Below, piece by piece: positions 43,493-55,400 of a DNA stretch of 64,000 bases. Below the pieces are notes generated by a model, which did not search any database, was not told where the DNA came from, and saw nothing but the letters and a program-made list of their open reading frames with translations. Source of the stretch: Reticulitermes speratus (lineage: Eukaryota; Arthropoda; Insecta; Blattodea; Rhinotermitidae); NCBI GenBank assembly GCA_021186555.1, contig JAJKFL010000004.1:18814406-18878405 (forward strand), written 5' to 3'. Numbering within the stretch: position 1 is the stretch's first letter; each line of letters opens with the position of its first letter. The position numbers were made by a program, and so were the translations under genes.

Positions 43493-44112
43493 ACTCCAGC
43501 AGCACATCTTCATTATAATGTATGTATATAAATGTCACATCTGTTCTGAATGAAATATGATCAGTTGTTGGGTAAATATAAAAAAAACATTGTGCATTCC
43601 AGCCTGATAATAGGCCATATTTGATTGTCAGTGGAAGATACCTGGTAAAGTTACTAACTCTGTGAGGTCTGTGATTTTAACAGTTTATGTCCTACTAGAT
43701 CTGTATTCTTTTGCTGGAATCTAAAAACTGCTGGTATGAGTCCAACATTGGACAAGAACACAAATTTCTGAGCATTACTGCTGTGCTTTCCAGAAGGTCC
43801 ATTTGTCTGAACACAATAAACGAGCAGGGCCAATTTGAATTTCTGCCATTCAAAAGATTCTCGTTTGTGGATTGAGATGATGGATCACTTGCCAGGTTGA
43901 TCATTACATGATAGGAAATGTATCAGTGAAAGCCGCAGTTACATACATAACTTTCTTTGTTTCAAATTTAACACAGTGTTACATTAGCACAGCAGCAGTG
44001 TGGGCAGTAAACTAAGTAACATATTGAAGCATGTGAAAAGTACCATCACACAAATTAAAGAATATCAGAGCAAAGCAATTTACCTTATTTACCCAAATAT
44101 TAAATTACTCTC

Positions 44113-44113
<1 letters not shown>

Positions 44114-44149
<36 letters not shown>

Positions 44150-44157
44150 TGCAAATA
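44114..44157 (+). repeat. Oligo-C run (44)
   Basis: Forty-four consecutive C, the longest homopolymer in the window. The true length is uncertain in any assembly. Confidence 0.85.
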
Positions 44158-45204
44158 AGGTAGTTTATCAGATTCAGGAACATTTTTTCTAAGGACGTTT
44201 CACCTAATAGATTTTGTGGATATATGTTCAGTGAACTGTTCAAGTATTTTGTACCTCCACAGTAATTTTTATCCATAATTTATACTCCAATATAATTAGA
44301 ATGTTGAAAGATGTGCCCATGTACTATGGTGAAGGAATTCGAGACACCAAAACTATTGTGTAACTGCAATATAATTTTGGTGTTTCAATCATATTCAGTG
44401 AATAAAATACAGAGGAACATTAAGTTATTACATGAAAAGTTTTGTATAAATTGTGAGCAGCATTTTGCTTTCAGTCAGGGACTACGTTTTGCAGTGCAGA
44501 AGATTTTGAAATGTTTTCAAATGCACTGATTTTATGTACCACTGTAGTCTGATAGCAGAGATTATAATAAAATAAATGTAAAAAAGAGGTGTGTTTGGTA
44601 CCAGGTAAGTTACTACTGGTGATGAGAACAAATTGTTGGTTTGAAGAGAAAAGTCACTGACTGCATCGAAAAAAGTGTCAAGACAGTGACTTTACCATTT
44701 ATTGAATTCTATATTTCAATGAATATACAAGTCCAGACATTGCTTTTTGGTGGACACAATTTACCAGGTTGGAAATAAGAGTTGGATAAGCTAGTGAAAA
44801 TGATTTTGCTAAAGTGTTTGTGACATTTTTATGACACCAGCAAATTGGCAATATTTGAAAGAACTTTTTACAACTTTCACTGTCTCTTACATCCATCTTT
44901 ACTCTGTTTCAATTGATGAATGCATTAGGCCTTCAGAAGATAATGTGACATGTACTAGTTAATAAGTAGTATAATTTATGTCCAGAAGGGATAAAAGTAC
45001 ATTGGAACAAAAAGTCTGTAATACCATTCAGTACATTTCAAGAGTCTAAAATAGTATTACTTTTAACCAGTGCATATACATTTCATATGGAAGAAGCTAT
45101 ATCATGACACTTTTTATTGCTGGTTATATGTTATAATATAGAACATAATGTAATATTTGATGGTGACTTAACAAAATTATTTGAATTCCATATGGAAGAA
45201 AATG

Positions 45205-45440
45205 AACTGGGACAGCTCAGTCAGTATAGTGACTGCCTACAAGATCGATGACCAATGCCTGGATTCCCAAAAGGGGCAGGAATTTTTCTCTTCAACACCA
45301 CATTCAGACCATCTGTAGGCTGAGTGGGTACCACTTACCTCTTTCGACTCTTGACTGTTCAGAATGTGACTGGAGCTTTACCTGTACTTCCCCATTCATC
45401 TTTATGACACAGTGCTTTTAGGTACAGGGACAGCTGACTT
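45205..45440 (+). mobile_element. SINE family 1, diverged copy
   Basis: tRNA-like head (AGCTCAGTCAGTATAGTGAC, CCTGGATTCCC) and body GTGACTGGAGCTTTACCTGT, similar to 26718-26987. Confidence 0.6.
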
Positions 45441-45596
45441 TGTGTGGAGGAAAACTCCAGTAAAATCTCAGTTTTGTGAAGTTCTGTAATGAAGAGCAAT
45501 TAAACAAGAAAGAACTCCACAAGTTCTGGTAAGGCACTAATTCACTTCAGCTTTTGGTCTCTGCACTAATGAAACTCCTGTATGGTAAATAGGCTA

Positions 45597-47549
45597 CAGT
45601 CAACCCCCAATATAGTGCCACCCCCACTAGTCATGATTCACCAAGATTTTGGTGATGCAGATGTGTCCCTAAGCATTAAACAATGTCTGATATAGTACCT
45701 TGTTACTGTACTGTCACTGTTTGAATGTACTGTGCTGTATAGATATATTTTTTTGAGATTTTTATCGGTGTGAAAGAAGTGGCCAATGAAGATGGGTGTT
45801 ATGGTATTTCCTGTTCTACACAAAACTAGAATTTAACTTGGATCCACAAAAACATAAACTTTTTAGGGAACAGTTAACACTGAACAGAACCTAACTCTTC
45901 TATGCCAGCCTTGGTGCCCAGTACAGACCTTTAATTCTTCACATTACCAGCCGCAGTATCCAGCACCACCCAACGCAACAGTTCATTCAAACTGGTCTCC
46001 TTTGAACAATTTCAAGGATATTGTAATGTCATTGCTTCATGTGCAAAGATGACAGTCTGAGCTTTCTGCCAATATACTAATATATTTTATGTCTCAAGTA
46101 TTAATGCCTTTTGAGGCTACTGAAATTTCATTTTTCAAAATACATATATTGAACTCAGTTTGCTGCGCCCTGCAGTAGTAGTTGTTTTTTTGCATTTTAG
46201 GATGAACAGAATCATGTACTTATGCAATGTGAAGTGTTACACCTTTGTCATTAGTGTTTATGAATGATGTCTGTTGTGAAATATTCAATTGCATGATTGA
46301 GTTCAGAAGGGTTCCTGTATTCTCCAGTATCACTGTGCACAGTTATGTTCATGCTGCTCCCTGTGAACTGCTACTTAATCTATGTGAACAGTCTTCAGCT
46401 ATTGATTGGTGTATGTATCAACAAGTGTCATTAATTCTGATGATATTCTCCCCTGGGGTTCTTGTTAACAATGGTGGAAGTTTGTCTGTGGCATAGGGCA
46501 CTCCTTGCATTTGTAGAAGACATTCACATAGTCTGTCCATGGTGACATGTCTACACTCAACTGGCATAGCTTAGTGGATCTGGCTTTGCTTTTGACATTC
46601 GAATACATGTATGCCCATTTCTAGCATTATTTATGAGGTTGAGTGGTACATATTGAATGGTCCTCTTGGGCCTGTTCAAAGAAACTTATCTCCTCCATGC
46701 ACCAGTGTTGGTTATTCCTTCCACATATTGTAAACTTCTCATGGAAGAATGTGATGTTTGCTCGTAGAAGAAACACTGTGCTTCAGTTTGGTATATGAAT
46801 GATCCTTCATTATTAGCTGTAACCAGAGTTAGTATGCTTGTAATTATATTTCACTTTTCTACTTGGAGTAATAGGTTATAACTTTCTGTATGTATGAATG
46901 TTCTGTGTTTAGAGATTAAAGTGCAGCATTTATAATCAAATTCTGCTCTTTTTCCTAATACATTATGAAGCTTCTGCTAGTAAATCCTGGGCTAATTTGA
47001 TTTCAGGGAAGTTTTAATAAAGTACAGTATTACATTTGTTGACAAACTGTATAAAATTTGTAGTGAAATACTTTAAATATAAATCTACATTCTTTGCTGA
47101 ATACACTGTCAGTTTTTGCTTTTAAATTTTGCATTTCTTCATATCTAGAGAATTTGAAGTACAGCATTGCATCTCTGGGGGAAAATATTTAAATGTCAAG
47201 GTTCCTATTAAATGCTGCATTGTTGAAGGGTTAAGTAGTAAAACTGTACTTTTGGTACTGTACTACATACTGTTAAAATAAACTTTTGTGGATTGTAGTA
47301 ATGCTCTTTCACGTTCAAGCAGCTGTCTAAAATGAAAAGGGTTTGATGACTGTCAAAATGCTACCAAGAATTTCAGTACACAACTTTCTTTTCAAATGCT
47401 GCAGGATGTCTCGAACAATACGGTTATCAGTTGCACATTGACACAGAGAGTTCTCCGAGACAGTTACAGTATTTCATTTTACTTCCACCCTTAATACACC
47501 ACTATCAGTTGTAGTAAACAAACAGTGGTGCTATATCAGGTGTTGACTG
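45597..47549. mobile_element. 1.95-kb TIR transposon, probably Tc1/mariner/pogo superfamily
   Basis: Imperfect TIRs CAGTCAACCCCCAATATAG and, reversed, CAGTCAACACCTGATATAG, flanked by TA at 45595-45596 and 47550-47551. CAGT ends, TA duplication and length suit a Tigger-like element. I found no transposase remnant inside, so it is either very decayed or non-autonomous. Confidence 0.75.
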
Positions 47550-47599
47550 TACATAAAAATTACCTGCTACCAAGTTAACAGAAAGCAATGATTTGATAG

Positions 47600-47790
47600 C
47601 TATAGTCAGCTCTTCCACAGCTATGGCGGTTAGACACCAGCCTATCAGTGTGGAGACTAGGTTCAATCCCAGGCCAGTCCTGCTGAGATTTGTAGTGAAT
47701 GATGTGGCACTGGGATAGGTTTTACTCTTGAGTACTTTGGTTTTGCCGTCAGTATTCCACCAATGCTCCGTACTCATCTTTCATCTACCT
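47600..47790 (+). repeat. tRNA-derived SINE relic (family 3)
   Basis: GCTATGGCGGTTAGACACCA head, B box GGTTCAATCCC, then CCAGTCCTGCTGAGATT. Similar to 41660-41840. Confidence 0.6.
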
Positions 47791-48441
47791 TGACACTAAA
47801 TCATTTTAGCATACAATAAAATGCTTCTCCGTCCTGTCCCTTTGATAGCCGTGGTCATTAACACATCAGTGATGATCTGTCTAATGGATATAAAATTGTA
47901 GGAAGCACACTTTAAGTTTAAAAAAAAGGCAAAGCATCTATTCAAGATAAGACTTGGTAATAAGTTAAATCTTCATATTCAGGTTTGGAAATTCAAAACG
48001 CCCAAACAAATAACAAAAGCAATGTGCAGTGCACACAACACATACAGTTATTCAATATGAGGTTATTATGCTCAGTACAGCTGAGACAAACAACCTTTGT
48101 GTTCTAAGTGTACTACCTGAACCTAATTTACAAACCTGTGATTTTGATGAGCTTGAGTTTCCATACATTGAGCTTAGTAAGCCAAAAAATACCCATGATG
48201 AATGGGAAACTTTTAACATGCTGAGTACTAAGTGGGTATTCTTACTGACACAGTGTTGTATTTTGACAGTCTGTAATTATTTGGTATAAAATATATAGTG
48301 TTAAGGTTGTAAAGAAGACACTGCATTAATGATATTAGGTAACAAGGATTGGAAAAGAATAGTATACAGTATCTTGGTACCCTCTGTGCTCAGTTAAACT
48401 TCTCTAATATTTCTCAGAACAAGTGCATAGTATGGAAGTTG

Positions 48442-48535
48442 AAATCTGTGGTCTTCTGGGTAATTGCACGGTGTCGTGTAATTACCCAGAAGACCACAGA
48501 TTTCATCAACATCGCGGCGGAAGCCTGAAATCATA
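48442..48535. repeat. Short palindromic element, deletion form of 55046-55277
   Basis: Arms AAATCTGTGGTCTTCTGGGT and complement form a 61-bp hairpin. The sequence after it (TTTCATCAACATCGCGGCGG, AAGCCTGAAATCA) also follows the larger palindrome at 55046. The inner hammerhead-like arms are missing here. Confidence 0.8.
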
Positions 48536-49472
48536 GTATGAAAGTTGATTCACATTACAGTTTACAGCTGTGACTTCAAATATGCTTTGATGTAATGTGT
48601 GAAGTATAAGGCAAAATTTCATTTGTACCCTTATGCAGCCAAAATTAAACAGCTTGACACCAGCACTGCAGACCTCATAAAAGTATCCATCATGAGGTGT
48701 GGAACACATATGTACAGACAGATGGACAAACCAAAATTAATATACATAACCATCTCCATGAATCATTCTTTGTATTACACAGGGAATGTGTAATTAGAAT
48801 GAATTTCAAATTCTACTGAATTTTTCCCATTCCAAATAAGTTTGTAATGTTACAATGGCATTTCACCATATACGACAATTACCAGATTTGCCGCTTGTTT
48901 TACTATCATGAACCTTCTTATTGTGTGGAAAAACACATGCTGGAAGAATTTAAGAACAAATTGTATAGGAAAATACACAATTAGAACCTCGAGTAAAAGG
49001 GTTGTGAGGATATAAATGGATTAACATAGCATGGGATAGGTCCCATGGTAGGTGTTTGTATTAGTGAATTCTGAACTTGTGGAGTCTATTATTACCAGAG
49101 AGTATTAAGAGGAGAAAAATGGGTGAAAAAAAAGGGATCAGTAACAAAACACTTAATACTGTGTTTACTGTAATGTAATTTTCAATTTAACACAGTGAAT
49201 TGCATAAGTAATTTTAATGTATGAAGTATTTTTTTTTTAGCCAGGACAAAAGAACAGTAAGAAGTGGCTAACATCACTTTTAAATGCTTAAGAACCTGAA
49301 AAGTGGTGTGACCATTTCAAAATCTTACTACTCATATATCACACTTATTTCCATTAGGAGCTTGCAATAGTAAAAAATTCAATGTTATAGTTTCAAGCTT
49401 CATATTTAGCTGAACTACTCGTGCAACATTTGTGCATATAATAATTTGAACTGCAAAGATTCAGTTTTGTTT

Positions 49473-52400
49473 TTATTCCTCTGTATTTTCTGCAGCATGA
49501 ATTAAATCTTCATGGTCCTCTATGTTTTCATCCATTTCATCGTTGATTGACACCTGGAAAAGAACATGAACATTTAATTTAAAATTCTAAATCTTACTTG
49601 GATAATATGAATAGGGTCATCTGTATGCGAAATAAAAGCATATTACTATCTAGAAGCATGTTCAGTTTTTGAAATAGCTGCATATATATAAATTATTTTT
49701 TAATAGTTAATCAACACACTTGCAGCACTATTATTTAGTTTGGTCATGTAAAATGTCAATTATTGTCCAGTTTTAGTGAAACTTCCAAATATCAAATTTT
49801 ATGAGAATCCATTCTGTTCTCAAGCTGCAGACATGGCAAAATCAAGGCATATTTTTACAATTTTAATTACAAACAAATAAAAAATAAGAGTTACGAGTAT
49901 ATCCACTTGAAATATTCCTTAGGAAAATGTTACATGTAGCTATCTATTTTTCTCCACTTGTTTTGGAACTCAGAAATGAAAGTGATGCATCATATGTGTT
50001 TTTGTTGCTAAACTGCACTTTATTGTGGTTACTGGTAACTGCAGAAATATCCTTGCTGATATAACAACAGTAAGAACAGTGCAACATAATGTATGCACTC
50101 TTATTCAGCTACTTGTCAGATGTATTAACAACAGTGCCAGCCTACTGGTTTTTCACATTACTAAGCTGCCACCCAAAAAATGGAGTCTACACACTTGACT
50201 ATGGGGGTAGAGGCCAGAAAGTTCAAACAGACCATACCTGGAAATCAACCAACCAGTTTTGTGTTTATACTGAAGAAATGTAAAGTTACAAAGCTACTAA
50301 GTGATACTGGTTGTAAAATTGGCTCTTGAAGATAAGATGACATGACCAAGAAATAAAGGAACATCTGCAAGTAATAAAGGCAAAACATTTTGAAAGCTAT
50401 GAAATATAAATCTACCTGGAGTAACCCAGTGTACAGAGCATAACATGTCATAGCTAGAGTTGCAAATACACCAGCCAGTATTTGACATCTTCTGCGGTTA
50501 GGAAAGTCTGAGTCTGAATCAGTCGTTTTCCCTCGATCACCACCTGCTGCAGACTTTTTAGCTTCATATTCTGCCAACAAAATATTTGTTACAAACATGA
50601 CAACTCGTCTTTAAAACTAAATCAGTAACAGACACAAACATGATAAACCAAATGCAAAAACATTAACCTATTCAAACGATGCATGTGTCATGTTATTGCA
50701 GTGGTGCCTGTGTGTGTGGTCCAAATGTTTGAGCACTGCTTCCCCCACACCGCCAGTAAAATTATCAGAGTCTAAATATGGTTATCACCCCTGCAGAACT
50801 GGGAGACTTAAAATCCCCTATTCCTTTATGATAAATTATGCCTGAAATAAAATACTGCCATAAACTCCATAGTACTACTATGATATAAAATTCTGTTCTC
50901 AGGCAAAAAAGGTTAATTGCTGTTATCAAAGATACAGAGACATTAATTATTTCAGTCTTAGCACAACTGTTCCATACTAACACACAGTTCAAATCATTAT
51001 TTTGAATTTTATGGGCTGCACATGCCGATCTCAAACTTGGCGGTACATAAGACTGAAATATTTTGGCTTGAGCTTTTATACAGGCCATTACAATACAACC
51101 TGTACACACCCAAATTCATAAGACTCGTATTGAGACTTCACACAGAGGCTTTTAAAAAGGTACATCAATTTTCCAATCTGGACCCACAGAAATATTCAGT
51201 GTTTTATAATTACAGCATTTAATATACTGAAGAACAAGGCCATAAATGTACTGTCTTGTCAGTATCATAGGTGTCTTTGTTAACAGTGAGGTCCACAACC
51301 TTTCCCTTTCTTCTGTCATTACAAATATATTTACTGTAAGATTTCACTTTTGGTAATACATACCTTGTATTGAATAAGGAAAGTATCGTTGTGTAATGCG
51401 AACCACAAATTTGACTAAATTTGAGGTAGACTTAAGGTGGTTCTGAAGTGCAGGTGATGGGAATGGAACCTTAAGAAGGGGTGCAAGGTATGCATAAACA
51501 GTTGCATCTAAGGATGTAGGGTGAGAACCAAAAAAGAAATCTTCATCTCCCAGCCGTACTGAGAGAGTATTTAGACATCTTTCAGCCTCTCGGTACACCT
51601 GTAATATTAATATAGAGTAATGATTTATTATGCATTTTGTAAATTGTAATGTTGAATTATTCTAGCTGTGATGTTGTGAAACTGTATCAACTGTTGTAAA
51701 TAAATGTATTTAATTCACATTGATGTTAACCCACTGTTGACCAGCACTGTCTCCAACATGCAATTAGTCCACTGTCTGAACAGCCTTACCACATCTCAGA
51801 GATGTTTTGAAGGATTTTCTGGTATGAAGTATATCTTGTCAACAGACAGTGGCCTTATGCTTTTTTGTAGTGTTTCTTTGACCAAAGAATACATTTTATT
51901 TACCACTATACACAGCAGCTTGTGCAGAGCATTTCATTAGGATGTGCACCTAGGGAATTTTGTAATTTTTTAGAAGATGAACATTTATTGAATACTACTC
52001 GTTCATAAATGACGTTATTTTTATTCACGTGAACTAAAATGTAATTAAACATTCCTAACAGCAAGGGGAATGTAACCTTGCCCACCCAGTTCACTGAAAT
52101 AATGTCTGGTCTCACCAATGTAAATACCTTGAGTGCTGTCTATTTAGGACAGGGTTTTCATTATGGGATGCTGTATAAGTCCAGCAGAAGTTTCCACCCA
52201 CCAAACCCAGCACAGTAACTTGAGTAACTGCGAGCATTTCTTCTTGCCAGTAACAGCAAACTACACATATTTCTCATCACTACTCAGTATTAGATATATT
52301 ATTTAAATAACAAAAGATGTTCAAAATTACATCCCTCTGCTTGCGTGCAAGCTTCACATCAACACACCATGAAATACTCAACACAGTACTACGTGGGAAG

Positions 52401-55400
52401 TGTTTGAAATGACTTTGAATAATTGCTATCTTCTGCCACATGCAGATTGTTGACATACTCTGTCCTTCAGTATTTTTCGTATACTGTTATTTGTGTCCAA
52501 CTGGTTCTGTATTACAACATCCTTTTACCAGCCATCGACTTGCTAGGTACATGAACATCAAGAAACTGTCTGTCAAATGATGGCAGAATTTACCATAGGA
52601 TTAATTTTTTAGTATGTGATTCAGTTAACAACATGTTAATTACTATACACTATATTCTCAACATCAATCTGCTACGAGGAAAAATGAACTGATATGTGAC
52701 ACCTTGTGTGACTCACTAGAAGGGAGTGCAACATTCATGCTTGCACTGAACTAGTCTTGGCCAGCTCAGTTTCACATTCATTTTCACAGCATCACAATTT
52801 GAAAACTCTGTATTTCATATACCCTATATACATTAACCTTGTAAACAGGACAGTGAGGGTGGGTGGTTGTACAGGTGCAGTAACAAAAGTTCGTAGATGC
52901 CACTGCACTGGCTTATGAGTAATATATTTGCATGCAAAGGACTGCCAAGATATGTTACATGTAAAAAAAACAAGGACAGAATTATTGTATTTACAGGTTG
53001 ATTTGTAGCAATTTACAAGACTTGCAAAAAGCAGTGGTATATCCATTTTAAATAAATGTTTATATTGTAAGGTCCTGATCCTGCATTAGTTCAAACCTAT
53101 ATAAATGATGAAAGTTCAAATGAGAATATTTGCATGCTTACAAAAGTTTCAATGGCTTGTGGGTCATCATCTTGGTCATACAATGCTTCCAGATGCTTCT
53201 TTGCTTCACGCTCATAACTCCCTGGGTAGTAATAGTTGCATGGGAAAGGAAGTGCTTTGGCATACCATGGTCGGGTCAATTCAATGTAATTCTTTGTATC
53301 TACCCACCTGAAACATTACTTTGTATTTTATATGTGTGGCAATGTAGGAAAACATCCTTTCAATTTTCTGTACAGCTGTGACATTTGATGCATACTGAAA
53401 GTACTGCCTTTCTCAACATTTTCCTACTGGATTAGTGCATTCAGATGTTATGACGTGCTTGTTACTGCATACAATCTTAAAGTAAATAAAATGCCTCGAT
53501 CTTCAGGGTAGATGGAGATAGAAGTAGCATGTTCCTCTAAAATGTTTGTGAACATCTACCACACTACCTGGTGTCATATCCCAGAAGCCAGTAATATTCA
53601 CAGTCATAGACATGACAACCTCAGATCTCACGACTACTGATCCCAAATTAAGTTGGAATTGAAGAATGCTGTCTTCTGAAATTATATACCATGTAGTGTA
53701 GTAGATGGAGGCAGCAGTTTGTGCAGACTGGTGTACCATACTTACCCTGCATAGAAGATGACTGCCATTCACAATCACAAACCTATACAGAATATGTTTA
53801 AATTTATGTGTGATTATAATGTGACCACTGCTCCCCCCCACTATTTTTTAGATGATGATGTAGGAAAAATTATTGTCTTGTATTAGGGTAAATATGGTAA
53901 TTAATCTATATCCTGCTGATGGAGGCAGCAGGATCATCCAAAATGTTGGTACACTTCTACCATACTACATACCATCATATCCTAGAAGAACTTAATAGTC
54001 ACTGTTGTGAGAACCTCATGTCTTACCATTTTCAGTTTTATATATTCAAAGTACAGGTCTCAGTGAAACTTACCACACATATTGAAGGGCAAGATATAAC
54101 TGTCCTTTGAGAAGTTGAGTATATGCTACTACTTCAGCGCATTGTTTAGGAGTTAATCCAAAATCAGCATTAAAATTCTGGAAGTGAAATAATCAATACA
54201 GAGAAATATTCTCATTTATAAATCACATGGAACTGTCAGTTTCAAATTAGTAAGTACAACTTTTGTTGAAATACACTATATCAGGTATCACTCAGAATAT
54301 GTTAAGTGTATCATCTATACCACCAGTAAATGGAACAGTCACAGGTACTGTCCACTACTAAACAATGTGTTTCTCGATGCTTTCCTGGTGAACCTGACAT
54401 GATGCAGTTTCAGAACACCTCAAAACGTACGTCCAGGAGTTTAGAACCAGTACACAGTAATTGGTTCAATAGTGAAAAGTGCATTGCAAGTGACACGGGC
54501 TGTGAAAAAATAGCCTTATGTTTGCTTTATTTGTAAGCATCTTCCCTTTAAATTTTGTTTAAACTGGGAGAATATTTCTACAGAAAACAATAGAAGGTAG
54601 TGCTAAAAAGCTACTACATACCAACATATTCGTATTTTACTGTATTTTATGACTTCCAACAAATGTGACAGCTTTTTATCAAAATACTCAAATTTTACAT
54701 TGTGCAGCTTAGAATATAGATCCATTATAATAAGCTCCTTGTTTCACTGATGTGCAATATTGATAACTTTTATTTTACTGATGTGCAGAATTGATAGTTT
54801 AAAAGTGTTGTGTATTTGGGTTCTGCCTGATGACTGTCTACTTGAAACATAGCAGAAAAAGTGAATTTACTATAATGTATATAAATTAACTTGTGTTATG
54901 GGTTTCAATAATTATTCCAACAGATGGCATCACTTTTAGTGACCTCATTTTTTTTATTGTCTAGTTTTGTGTGTGGATTCTCCATTCTTTAACTGTTGAT
55001 AACTGACAATGTATGGTATGGCAGTCACTGGAAACAGGAATGATAAAATCTGTGGTCTTCTGAGTAATTACACGGCGTCGTGTGGTAATTATTTACCGAC
55101 GTTTCGGGACAACGTGTCGGTCCCATCTTCACGGGTCAAGATTCCTACTTGGAATCTTGACCCGTGAAGATGGGACCGACACGTCCCGAAACGTCGGTAA
55201 ATAATTACCACACGACGCCATGTAATTACCCAGAAGACCACAGATTTCATCAACATCACGGCGGAAGCCTGAAATCAAGGAATGATAAAGTTAAGCAATC
55301 ACATCAATGCGTCACAGTACACTAGCAGACTGCACTCTTTCAAGACATTAATATCGTGTATGATTTTTATGAATTTCTACTTCTGAATAATAGATTGTGG

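Larger units (their letters stand above)
43493..45596. other. Intergenic, VPS45 3' flank
   Basis: Contains a run of 44 consecutive C at 44114-44157 and a diverged SINE at about 45205-45440. AATAAA occurs near 43815 and 44565; which one serves VPS45 is unclear. Confidence 0.55.
47552..49472. other. Intergenic, MTX1 3' flank
   Basis: Holds a tRNA-derived SINE relic (about 47600-47790, B box GGTTCAATCCC at about 47670) and a palindrome at 48442-48502. Otherwise AT-rich with no gene seen. Confidence 0.55.

Noticed and set aside
54815..54865. Hammerhead-like string with UUCUGC/GCAGAA arms around CUGAUGA and GAAAC
   Set aside because: No stem II and the cleavage triplet is wrong; only the outer arms fit, so I do not call it.
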